Below the pieces are notes generated by a model. That model saw nothing but the letters and a program-made list of their open reading frames with translations. It ran no database searches and was not told the origin of the DNA. The position numbers and the translations under genes are program-made. This document shows positions 1 through 7,386 of a DNA stretch of 7,750 nucleotides, in pieces. The DNA comes from Bacteroidales bacterium UBA6244 (lineage in GTDB: Bacteria; Bacteroidota; Bacteroidia; Bacteroidales; F082), in assembly GCA_002440885.1 (NCBI GenBank), contig DJVY01000059.1, positions 735-8,484 of the forward strand, read 5' to 3'. Numbering within the stretch: the stretch's first letter is position 1; every line of letters begins with the position of its first letter.

Positions 1-911
1 CCGGACAAGATGAAAAAAGAAATGCTTATGACTTTGCCTTGTGGAAAAAAGCCGATACCCGACACATCATGCATTGGCCCTCACCCTGGAGCGAAGGATT
101 TCCGGGCTGGCATTTAGAATGTTCGGCTATGGGGGCTAAGTATTTGGGAGAAACTTTCGACATTCACGGAGGTGGAATGGACTTGCTTTTTCCGCATCAT
201 GAGTCGGAAATTGCTCAATCGAATGCTGCTAAAGGCCACGATCCGGCTAAATACTGGATGCACAACAACATGATCACCATCAATGGCCAAAAAATGGGTA
301 AGTCGTTAAATAATTTCATCACGTTGGAGGAATTTTTTAGTGGTGATCACCCGGCACTTTCACAAGCTTATTCACCCATGACCATCAGGTTTTTTATCCT
401 GCAAGCCCATTACCGCAGCACCCTTGATTTCTCGAACGAAGCCCTGCAGGCAGCCGAGAAAGGGCTTGGAAAATTGTTTGAAGCCTTCGGATTACTCGAA
501 TCGATTAAACCCGCCGATACCTCAGATTTTGATATTAAACTCCATGAAGAAGCCCTGATCTCAGCCTTGAACGATGATTTCAACACACCCATTGCTATTG
601 CTGCACTTTTCGAGTTGAGCAAAGTCATCAATCAGGCCAACGATGGAGCAATCCACCTCACGGCAACCGACATAGAACAAATAAAGGCGGTTTTTGGCCG
701 ATTTCTTTTTAACATAATGGGACTAATTCCTGAAAAAGGAAACCAAAACGACCAGCTGGTAAATTATTTAATGGAAACCATTTTAGGCCTCCGAAAACAA
801 GCCAAAGACAACAAAGACTGGGCTACTTCGGATAAGATAAGGGATGAGTTGGCCAAATTGAATATTCAGGTAAAAGACACCAAAGACGGAGCACGCTGGA
901 GTTTTAAATAG
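1..911 (+). CDS. cysS: Cysteinyl-tRNA synthetase, C-terminal part (5' end outside window)
   Basis: Class I aminoacyl-tRNA synthetase that charges tRNA-Cys with cysteine in the cytoplasm. The reading frame is open from base 3 to the TAG at 909-911, giving about 302 residues of a protein normally near 490; the Rossmann N-terminus with the HIGH motif lies outside the window. Visible family marks are GWHLECSAM (the Cys codon at 120 is a zinc ligand), then FDIHGGGMDLLFPHHESE, whose first His (195) and second Glu (207) match the other zinc ligands of E. coli CysRS. Next comes the ATP-site loop as KMGKS (291-305) in place of KMSKS, then the HYRSTLDFS segment, a helical DALR-like region and the C-terminal KIRDELAKLNIQVKDTKDG segment seen across CysRS. 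No frameshift is seen. It converges on the minus-strand gene ending at 953, leaving 41 bases between them. Identification is very secure. Confidence 0.97.
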   Translation, partial: GQDEKRNAYDFALWKKADTRHIMHWPSPWSEGFPGWHLECSAMGAKYLGETFDIHGGGMDLLFPHHESEIAQSNAAKGHDPAKYWMHNNMITINGQKMGKSLNNFITLEEFFSGDHPALSQAYSPMTIRFFILQAHYRSTLDFSNEALQAAEKGLGKLFEAFGLLESIKPADTSDFDIKLHEEALISALNDDFNTPIAIAALFELSKVINQANDGAIHLTATDIEQIKAVFGRFLFNIMGLIPEKGNQNDQLVNYLMETILGLRKQAKDNKDWATSDKIRDELAKLNIQVKDTKDGARWSFK

Positions 912-929
912 CTCTCAAGTACATTGATG

Positions 930-951
930 AATTCCAGTAAACTGGCAAATT
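930..951. terminator. Possible bidirectional terminator hairpin between convergent genes
   Basis: Between the two convergent stop codons there is an inverted repeat: AATTCCAG, a TAAA loop, CTGG, then CA as a bulge and AATT. The core is a 4-bp CCAG/CTGG stem, extended by four A-T pairs past the bulge. It is weak, and there is no clean T-run on either side. The position between convergent genes is where a shared terminator would be expected, so I list it at low confidence. Confidence 0.3.
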
Positions 952-952
952 A

Positions 953-2539
953 TTAATGGCAGATAAACACTTTATGGCCCTGTGATTTACCTTGATGCAT
1001 CACATGCAACAGGTAAACACCGGAAGGGTAATTGCTTACGTCCAAAGTTATTTTCTGATCAACCAACTCCGGTGATACGTTTGAATAAACAAGCTTTCCC
1101 ATAGCATCGAATAATTTTACAGAGAGGTTGTTTTGTGACAATTCGGGGGAGGAAATCTGCAAAAAGGAGGAAACGGGATTGGGGTAGAAACTGATTTCCT
1201 GCAAAAAAGAACCCTCCCGATCGTTAATGCCAATGGCCACATCATCGACAATGGTGATATGAATTCCATCGACATGAGGGATTTCGGCAGTAAGAGGAAC
1301 TTCAATTTTTTCGGCCGTAACGCCGGTAATTTCAGGATATATCCAATATGTAGTGGCTTCCACCTCATTAAATCCGAAGCGCCCTTCATTGTTTGATTTG
1401 GCGCAACTAAGTATCGACCCGTTTTCATCCATTAATAAGATACTCACATTACTGGCAGGTTGTCCGATATCCATGCCTCTGGGCAAGTTGTCGTACTCAA
1501 TTTTTCCTTCAATTATACCTGTGCCTGCATTTAGGCTTTCACGTGTGTACAAATGGATATCATATTCCCACGAAGTGTGATCAAGATGTATAACCTGAGC
1601 TTGCTGCCAGTAAAGGCTATTACCAAAATAGGTTGGAAGCAATTGATCGAAATACACGGAATTTCTGTTTACCTCTCCTTTTACAACATAATTCCCTGTT
1701 GGAATTTGGTAAAAATAATAATAGCCCAGCGTGTCGATATAGGCTGTGTCGACAGGTTTGTAATGCTGGTTGGTATCAATCGAATACAGATAAACACTAC
1801 CCAGATCAACCGGCATATACTCCGAAAACAAATGTCCTCCAAAATGATAGAAATCGGCAGGAGAGATATAGATCAATTGAGAAATCGTGTTTGTAAACTG
1901 ATGTGAATACACCTGTGCTGTTACAGTTAAAGTAACCTTAAATAAACCTGATTCGGTGTAAATGTGTTCAGGGTTTTGAAGAGACGACTGGTTTCCATCG
2001 CCAAAATCCCAATGTCTGGCCACAATATTGGCATTGGTTGTTTGATCGAAAAACCAATACCTGTAACGATCGCCATAGGCTTTCTGAACGTATTTAAATC
2101 TGGCCTGCAAGGGTTTAAACTGGTAAGGGGCATCGATATAAAAATTACTCAACACCACATTCGACAACAGGTTTTCGATAAACCTGAAATGATGCGCGTT
2201 CTCATAGGGTTTCTGGTTTTTGTCGAACGTCGTAACAACCACTTTCCCGCTTAAGTTGTTGGTTAAAATGGTATCATAATAATACCCTTCGGCATCGGTA
2301 AACACCTCATTATAATAATACTGAGCCCGTTCAATATCGCCGGTGGTATAGCTTATGGCAACCATATGACCCGCTATAGGTCCTCCGTAAGTAACATGAA
2401 GTATTTGTCCTGATATCAACACCTTGTTGGGCTCATTCCCAGCGTGTCCTGCCACCATAAACATCAGAGCAACAATCAACAGAATTTGCCTGGCTTTTTT
2501 CCTTAATATGTTCAAAATATACAACATTTTCATTATCAT
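953..2539 (-). CDS. Secreted PKD-domain protein with T9SS type A C-terminal sorting domain
   Basis: Predicted cell-surface or secreted protein of 528 residues. Residues 12-33 (RKKAR, then a hydrophobic run ending in GHA) form a Sec signal peptide, cleaved probably after Ala33. Residues about 40-110 look like a carboxypeptidase-regulatory/Ig-like fold (SGQI..., TDAEGYYY). About 142-225 is a PKD domain with the hallmark WDFGDG at 177-182 and HIYTESGLFKVTLTV. Two further regulatory-like beta modules follow at about 230-330 (DTLGYYYFYQIPTGNY) and 340-432 (NNEGRFGFNEVE). Residues 448-528 match the T9SS type A sorting domain: FYPNPVSS, VKLFDAMGKLVY, LDVSNYPSGVYLLHV. No catalytic domain is visible, so an adhesive, structural or ligand role is inferred, not shown. 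The ATG at 2539 shares one base with the upstream TAA (TAATG), implying coupled translation; ATGs at codons 3 and 5 are alternatives. It is the last gene of the sigma/barrel operon. Confidence 0.88.
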   Translation of the reverse strand: MIMKMLYILNILRKKARQILLIVALMFMVAGHAGNEPNKVLISGQILHVTYGGPIAGHMVAISYTTGDIERAQYYYNEVFTDAEGYYYDTILTNNLSGKVVVTTFDKNQKPYENAHHFRFIENLLSNVVLSNFYIDAPYQFKPLQARFKYVQKAYGDRYRYWFFDQTTNANIVARHWDFGDGNQSSLQNPEHIYTESGLFKVTLTVTAQVYSHQFTNTISQLIYISPADFYHFGGHLFSEYMPVDLGSVYLYSIDTNQHYKPVDTAYIDTLGYYYFYQIPTGNYVVKGEVNRNSVYFDQLLPTYFGNSLYWQQAQVIHLDHTSWEYDIHLYTRESLNAGTGIIEGKIEYDNLPRGMDIGQPASNVSILLMDENGSILSCAKSNNEGRFGFNEVEATTYWIYPEITGVTAEKIEVPLTAEIPHVDGIHITIVDDVAIGINDREGSFLQEISFYPNPVSSFLQISSPELSQNNLSVKLFDAMGKLVYSNVSPELVDQKITLDVSNYPSGVYLLHVMHQGKSQGHKVFICH

Positions 2540-3897
2540 TATTTTAGCCGCATAACCGCTCCTACCCTAACGGAAAAAGCAGAAATCGGCTTTTGGTAAC
2601 CATCCTTGTTATAAAGTGAGTTTATATAGTATCTGTACCCTGGTTCAATAGCCACAGAAAAGCGGTCGTTTACTTTGTATTCAACTCCCGCACCAAGCCA
2701 AAGCTGGAAAAACAAACTATTACGTTCAGGTAATTTATTTTGCAAATCGATTATCTCGATATACTGCCCTGCCGGATTTGGTTCTTCAACAACACGTGCC
2801 ACTTGAAAATTCACTGCCGGCCCACCAAACACGTACCAGTTAAGATTTGAGTTTTTGGCCTTGTGATAATACCCTGCCAAAAGCGGAATTTGAAGATAAA
2901 CATACCTGTTTGTAACCTCAGAAATGACCAAGTGCCGCACACTATCCCACACCTCTACGGTTTTGGTGTGATAAGTAGGAACTACCTGACCGTTTATTGA
3001 GTCGAAGGTAACGTTATACACGTCGTTGTATGAACCCATATAATCGTTAGAAATATAATCGAGGCGGGCAAATCCCCTGTCGTGGGCATAGGAAACGCCA
3101 ATACCTGAGCGCAAAAACCAGTTTTTCGTAAGATAAATTGTTGGCTCAAAATGTAAGGCATAGGAGTTAAGCACAGTAACCGAATCGAAGGAAGTAAGCG
3201 CCAATTCAGCACTAAATCCAGCAAAAGTTGTCCACTGGTAAGATTTTTTTCGTTTTTCAACAGACAAATTATCCTTAACGGGATATTGGGGAGTCATTTC
3301 TTTTCGTGGAATCAAGGAAACTGTAACCGGATTATACCAGATAAACGGGCGAAAAGTCAGACCCGATTGGTGGAATTTCAACCCAGGATAAACCAAACTG
3401 ACTGCGGGCATAATTTCATCCGCTTCCAGATTTTCCATTGCCGGAAATGACAAAGTCTCTGTTGCTGCTTCAGCGGGTAATTCATCGTAATCAACCGAAA
3501 AATCTCCGTTTGATACCTCGGATTGTTCTTCAGGCTGATCAGCAAGCTGTATGGTTTTTTCTTCGATAGATGGCTGGGGTTGTGTATCTTTGAGTAAAAT
3601 ATCAGGAGTCTCATCAGAAGAAAGCAGGTCGGCAGGGTAAACAGAATTGGAAATTTTAGTATTTGACGAACCAGCAAAATAATACCAGGCGAAGGTAGAG
3701 AACAGCAGAATCAGCAATACGGCAGCCAGGTATTTGAAAACAGCTTTACGTTGGGCAGCTTTTTGCCGTGCGTCCAAACCTGACAGCACCCCTTGCCACA
3801 CCTGAGGTGGAGGAGTGGGCTCAAAGGAATCCAATTTTTCCTTTATCAGCTGATTGATATGGTCGTTAAAACTATCCACGATTTTCTTTTTCTTCAA
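2539..3897 (-). CDS. Inner-membrane-anchored outer-membrane beta-barrel protein, putative anti-sigma regulator
   Basis: A protein of 452 residues in four parts. Residues 1-53 are a charged cytoplasmic head containing KLDSFEPTPPPQVWQGVL, which resembles the short N-terminal heads of Bacteroidota anti-sigma-like proteins. Residues about 54-75 are a single transmembrane helix preceded by basic residues, predicting an inside N-terminus. Residues about 76-218 are a low-complexity linker rich in D, E, P and Q. Residues about 219-452 are alternating beta strands typical of the PorT-like/OMP_b-brl_2 barrel family (YVYLQIPLLAGYYHK; GVEYKVNDRFSVAIEPGYRYY; FSVRVGAVMRLK at the end). There is no cleavable signal peptide. 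The start is uncertain: TTG at 3897 overlaps the sigma gene by 26 bases, while GTG at 3879 overlaps by 8 and gives a head starting at DSFNDH, which I find equally plausible. Coupling to the sigma gene suggests that the head controls it; that is inference. Confidence 0.82.
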   Translation of the reverse strand: MKKKKIVDSFNDHINQLIKEKLDSFEPTPPPQVWQGVLSGLDARQKAAQRKAVFKYLAAVLLILLFSTFAWYYFAGSSNTKISNSVYPADLLSSDETPDILLKDTQPQPSIEEKTIQLADQPEEQSEVSNGDFSVDYDELPAEAATETLSFPAMENLEADEIMPAVSLVYPGLKFHQSGLTFRPFIWYNPVTVSLIPRKEMTPQYPVKDNLSVEKRKKSYQWTTFAGFSAELALTSFDSVTVLNSYALHFEPTIYLTKNWFLRSGIGVSYAHDRGFARLDYISNDYMGSYNDVYNVTFDSINGQVVPTYHTKTVEVWDSVRHLVISEVTNRYVYLQIPLLAGYYHKAKNSNLNWYVFGGPAVNFQVARVVEEPNPAGQYIEIIDLQNKLPERNSLFFQLWLGAGVEYKVNDRFSVAIEPGYRYYINSLYNKDGYQKPISAFSVRVGAVMRLK

Positions 3898-4420
3898 TTA
3901 ATTTCAAGCGTTTTTGCAAACTCATACGGGCTCTCGAGAGTTGAGATTTAGAGGTGTTTTCAGAAATGCCGAGCATGTCGCCAATTTCTTTGTGGGTATA
4001 CCCTTCGATAACATTCAAATTAAAAACCGTTCGGTAACCAAAAGGCAACTCGTTAACAAGTTCAAGCAATTCATCGGAGGTCATATTTTCGATTACCAGA
4101 TTCCTGGTTTGATTGACATTCTTCAGGTGTTCTAAATCGGTTTTTATACCTTGTTTAATCTTTTTGTTGTAGTAATTAATAGCCGTATTAACAATTGTCC
4201 TGCGAACCCAACCTTCGATTGACCCCTCACCTCTGTAATCTTTTAAATGAACGAAAACACGAATAAATCCGTCCTGAAGAATATCCGCCGCATCGTCTTT
4301 ATCCAAGGCAAATCGCAAACAAACGCCGTACATCTTGGGCGCAAGTTGCTGATAAAAAGCTTCCTGCGCTTTCTTATCATTTTTTAATAGCCTGTGAATA
4401 AATGATTTATCGAACTTCAT
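3872..4420 (-). CDS. ECF-type RNA polymerase sigma factor (sigma-70 family, RpoE-like)
   Basis: Extracytoplasmic-function sigma factor of 182 residues, which directs RNA polymerase to a small regulon. Sigma region 2 covers about residues 18-88, with KAQEAFYQQLAPKMYGVCLRF, the core-binding DAADILQDGFIRVFVHL and the -10-reading GWVRRTIVNTAINYYNKK. Region 4 covers about 117-172, with LPFGYRTVFNLNVIEGYTHKEIG and the helix-turn-helix MLGISENTSKSQLSRARMSL. Only regions 2 and 4 are present, as expected for ECF factors. I chose the ATG at 4420 because the homologous part starts there; the frame stays open to a TTG at 4483, but those 21 extra residues look like leader. An AGGAGG lies only 1 base before this ATG. 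It is the first gene of the overlapping sigma/barrel/T9SS-cargo operon, so its product or its neighbour probably regulates that operon. No recognisable ECF promoter was found upstream, so autoregulation is not shown. Confidence 0.93.
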   Translation of the reverse strand: MKFDKSFIHRLLKNDKKAQEAFYQQLAPKMYGVCLRFALDKDDAADILQDGFIRVFVHLKDYRGEGSIEGWVRRTIVNTAINYYNKKIKQGIKTDLEHLKNVNQTRNLVIENMTSDELLELVNELPFGYRTVFNLNVIEGYTHKEIGDMLGISENTSKSQLSRARMSLQKRLKLIEEKENRG

Positions 4421-4421
4421 G

Positions 4422-4427
4422 CCTCCT
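4422..4427 (-). promoter_or_regulatory. AGGAGG Shine-Dalgarno-like hexamer abutting the sigma factor start
   Basis: A perfect AGGAGG sits one base upstream of the ATG at 4420, much closer than the usual 5-9 base spacing. Bacteroidota rarely depend on Shine-Dalgarno pairing, so its role is uncertain. It may instead simply be coding or leader sequence. It does not by itself decide the start codon. Confidence 0.3.
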
Positions 4428-4554
4428 TTTTCCGTCCCCAAACTTGCAGGACTAATCGGGCAGCAAGTTAATAAATTCTTCAAACACTCGGATAAGTGAC
4501 AGAAACGCTAAAGAAATGGTTGCATTACCATTATCTGACTGAACCTAAATAAGA

Positions 4555-6195
4555 TCAGGAGTCGAAGAGTGAGGATATCGATTTCAACAATTTTCGTTTT
4601 TCGATAGGCTTGGAAAGGAAGAAATCGGCATTGTTTTTATTTTCCGCCACCAGGTCGCTGGATTCGTTATCCAGGGTCATGAGAATCATGGGAATATGAG
4701 GATAACGGCGCTTTATGGTAGCCGTAAAATCGTTAAAAGGAGTACCCGGAAGATCGCCATCAATGATCAATCCATCAGGTTGTTGGTTGTAAATTTCAGC
4801 AATAAGTTCCTCACCGGTTTTTATCCACGAAACCTCAACATCTGTTTTGGCAAGCATTACCTTTATCAGGTTAAAATTTACCAGTTCGTAATCGGCAACC
4901 AAAATTTTCTTTCCACTCCAATTATAGCGATCTTCTACCGTATCGGAAAATTCAACTGTCGGTTCAACAGAAATAATTGACTCAGGTAAATGAAGATAGA
5001 AAACAGACCCTTTGCCGGGTTTCGACTTCAGCGTAATATTGCCGTTCATCAGGCTGGCCATACCTTTGGCTATGGCTAAACCCAGACCTGACCCGCCAAT
5101 TTCGCGTGTAGGCGAGTTATCAACCTGTCGAAAATGTTCAAAAATAGAATCGTGGTACTTCGAATCGATTCCTACACCCGTATCTTTCACGTAGAAGCAA
5201 ATTCCATTTTTGTTCTCAATAAAAAACCCAATTTCTATCTCACCTTTTTGGGTAAACGTGAGGGCATTCTCGAGGAAATTTATCAATATCTGGTGCACTT
5301 TTCGTCCATCAGCAGAAATAATAATGTTATGATAATCAGGATAATCGGCTAAAACAACCGGAACATCAACATTTTTCTGACGGTTTTGCAAGGTTTTTAC
5401 CTCCAGATGAACCCGTTGAAGGAGACTTGTTACCAACAAATTGTCGTTGTGGACATCCATTTGTTTGGTTTCAATTTTCGAGATATTGATAACATCTTCA
5501 ATGCGTTTGAGTAAAATAATGCTGCTATTTCTAACTATGGTGGTATATTCTATTCGCTCTTCGTTCGGAATATCAGTCATAAGCAGCAGTTCCAGAAATC
5601 CAAGAATGTGGTTTAGCGGCGTTCTGATTTCATGCGACAAATTACTTAAAAACGCTGTTTTCAGCATGTTGGCTTCTTCGGCTTTTTCTTTAGCCAGAAT
5701 CAGGTTTTTTTCTGCCTCCCTTCGCTTGGTGATATTACCGATAATAATCAAGTATGAGGGCTCGTTGTCAACGCGCTCGCGCATGCTTATTCCTCGTACA
5801 CGAAAATAGCTGTCGGGGTCGCCCAAGCCCGGAATTCTGGTCTCCAAATCAAATTGAACACGATCGTCGAGAAGCTTTGAAATCTTTTGCCCAAGCAGGT
5901 TATCGTTGAAAGGCATTAACCGGCTTATATGCAGGTGTTGTTTTTGCTTTTCTTCCGTGAAATCGAGCAACAAACTCAGCGATTCGTTGAAACTTTTTAT
6001 ATACCCGTAACTGTCCAGGATTATCATGGCCAGTGGTATGTGGTTCAGTACGTTATGATACAGACGAAAGGTTAATTCCTGATCACGTAAAGTTTTTTCC
6101 TGCCGCGCAATCAATTGGTCTTTTTCCTCCAATAACACTTTCAACCGTTCAATTTCCTGATGAGGATCAAATTCCGGGAGAGGCTTATTTGTCAT
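4555..6195 (-). CDS. Soluble PAS-domain hybrid sensor histidine kinase with C-terminal receiver
   Basis: Cytoplasmic signalling kinase of 546 residues with no signal peptide or transmembrane helix. Residues about 10-45 are a charged, likely coiled-coil N-terminus. About 46-165 is a PAS sensor domain (LNHIPLAMIILDSYGYIKSFN through YLIIIGNITKRREAE). About 166-245 is a linker helix and HisKA dimerisation domain with the phosphorylated His188 in FLSNLSHEIRTPLNHILGF. About 295-405 is the HATPase domain: N-box with Asn306 and Asn310, G1 box DTGVGID at 338-344, F box IFEHF, and G2 box GGSGLGLA at 367-374. About 428-546 is a receiver with phospho-acceptor Asp479, Thr507 and Lys529, but with Asp-Tyr-Glu at 435-437 where an acidic pair is normal. 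No separate output domain is present, so phosphate probably goes to another protein. It starts 51 bases after the dehydrogenase stop, so co-transcription is possible. The ATG at 6195 follows an A-rich leader. Confidence 0.94.
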   Translation of the reverse strand: MTNKPLPEFDPHQEIERLKVLLEEKDQLIARQEKTLRDQELTFRLYHNVLNHIPLAMIILDSYGYIKSFNESLSLLLDFTEEKQKQHLHISRLMPFNDNLLGQKISKLLDDRVQFDLETRIPGLGDPDSYFRVRGISMRERVDNEPSYLIIIGNITKRREAEKNLILAKEKAEEANMLKTAFLSNLSHEIRTPLNHILGFLELLLMTDIPNEERIEYTTIVRNSSIILLKRIEDVINISKIETKQMDVHNDNLLVTSLLQRVHLEVKTLQNRQKNVDVPVVLADYPDYHNIIISADGRKVHQILINFLENALTFTQKGEIEIGFFIENKNGICFYVKDTGVGIDSKYHDSIFEHFRQVDNSPTREIGGSGLGLAIAKGMASLMNGNITLKSKPGKGSVFYLHLPESIISVEPTVEFSDTVEDRYNWSGKKILVADYELVNFNLIKVMLAKTDVEVSWIKTGEELIAEIYNQQPDGLIIDGDLPGTPFNDFTATIKRRYPHIPMILMTLDNESSDLVAENKNNADFFLSKPIEKRKLLKSISSLFDS

Positions 6196-6246
6196 TTTTT
6201 TTGTTGTTTAATTTATCACAAAACCGAGATTTTACTTTCGGGTATA

Positions 6247-7386
6247 TTATTTCATAAAATGCAATATTTGTAAATAATCCTTTTCGTCTAACTGATGGTG
6301 CATTCCGGAAACCTTATTCCGCTTGTATTGCTGTAAAATTTTATCATGCTGATCGTCTCCAACCGAAATTTCTGACAGCGAAACCGGCGATCCCAACAGG
6401 CTGAAAAAATTAGTAAGCCCGGTGATGGTTTGGTCCACATCAACCGTGTTAAACAGAGCCAACCCCAGTTTAGAAATCCTGTGTGCAACTTTGGCTTTGT
6501 GATGTTGCAGCCATGCCGGATAAACGATGCTCAAGCTGGCTCCATGCGGCGTATCGAATAACAGAGACAGCTCATGCCCAAGTGCATGGACGCCCCAGTC
6601 ACCTCCCCTTTTTCCGTAAGAAGTCAGGCCATTTAAAGCCAGGGTGGCATCGAGCATAATATTGGCGCGATATTCCAGGTTGTTCAAATCGTTCAACAGC
6701 AAAGGGCCATAAAGCATCGCGTCTTTGATAATTGAAAAAGTAATGGCATCCGTTACCGGAGGTTCGCCAACGCCGAAGTAGGCCTCCAGCGCATGAGCAA
6801 TTAAATCGACAATACCGTAGGCCGTATAATTACGTGGTACCGTAAGCGTAAACTCAGGATTTAAAAAGCTTGCCTTTGGAAACAATAATTCGTTCACATA
6901 ACCTACTTTTTCTCCTGTTTGGTGATTTTGAACCACCGCTGCTGCATTCATCTCGCTTCCGGTGGCCGCCAGAGTTAAAACCGAGACCAAAGGAGTGGCA
7001 GAAACAGGTTTTTCTTTCCAAACCATAAAATCCCAGGGATCTTTTTCGGTTTGCAAACCAATTGAAATGATTTTCGCGCTGTCGATTACGCTACCTCCTC
7101 CTAAAGCCAGCACAACATCAACCTGGTGTTTTTTACCCAGAGCTACAGCCGCCCTAACATCTTCGATAAGGGGATTAGACTTAATGCCCGAATATTCAAC
7201 CACATCAAAATTACCCAAGTTTAACACATTGATTATTTGATCATAATAGCCATATTTAACTACTGATCCCTGACCATAAACCAATAAAACCCGTTTTCCG
7301 AAAGTTGATAGCACGGCAGCAAGAGATTCTTTTATTTTATCACCAAAAAAAAGCCGTACAGGATTATAAATGTTGAAGTTTTCCAT
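6247..7386 (-). CDS. Iron-containing alcohol dehydrogenase (YqhD/butanol dehydrogenase type)
   Basis: NAD(P)H-dependent oxidoreductase of the group III metal-dependent alcohol dehydrogenase family, acting on aldehydes and alcohols in the cytoplasm. From the ATG at 7386 it has 379 residues, a normal length (E. coli YqhD is near 387), and begins with MENFNIYNPVRLFFG, closely parallel to the YqhD start. The nucleotide-binding region has YGQGSVVKYG (38-46) and GGGSVIDSAK (96-105); TLAATGSEMN (138-147) is another family signature. The four metal ligands are present: Asp194 and His198 in GIVDLIAHALE, His271 in GHELS, and His281 in DTPHGASL. The frame is open upstream to 7467, but those 27 residues lie before the conserved start and are rejected. 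The natural substrate and the NADH/NADPH preference cannot be read from the sequence. It is transcribed divergently from ahcY, with 171 bases between their start codons. Confidence 0.94.
   Translation of the reverse strand: MENFNIYNPVRLFFGDKIKESLAAVLSTFGKRVLLVYGQGSVVKYGYYDQIINVLNLGNFDVVEYSGIKSNPLIEDVRAAVALGKKHQVDVVLALGGGSVIDSAKIISIGLQTEKDPWDFMVWKEKPVSATPLVSVLTLAATGSEMNAAAVVQNHQTGEKVGYVNELLFPKASFLNPEFTLTVPRNYTAYGIVDLIAHALEAYFGVGEPPVTDAITFSIIKDAMLYGPLLLNDLNNLEYRANIMLDATLALNGLTSYGKRGGDWGVHALGHELSLLFDTPHGASLSIVYPAWLQHHKAKVAHRISKLGLALFNTVDVDQTITGLTNFFSLLGSPVSLSEISVGDDQHDKILQQYKRNKVSGMHHQLDEKDYLQILHFMK

Noticed and set aside
291..305. KMGKS in place of KMSKS in cysteinyl-tRNA synthetase
   Set aside because: I recall the Gly variant as common in Bacteroidota CysRS; both lysines and the final serine are kept, so it is not a defect.
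1553..1906. Plus-strand open frame of 117 codons inside the PKD protein gene
   Set aside because: It lies antisense to a well-supported gene, has no recognisable domain, and overlaps other chance frames.
4428..4554. ECF-type or TAnnTTTG promoter upstream of the sigma factor
   Set aside because: Only partial matches were found (for example CAAGTTTG and an AAC/TCTG pair at loose spacing); none is good enough to annotate.
5441..5809. Plus-strand open frame of 122 codons antisense to the kinase
   Set aside because: It overlaps the conserved HisKA and PAS coding sequence, and its Ser/Ile/Leu-rich product looks like an antisense shadow.
6196..6246. Terminator between the alcohol dehydrogenase and the kinase
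   Set aside because: Only a 4-bp CCGA/TCGG stem with a 10-base loop precedes TTTTG on the minus strand; too weak to support.
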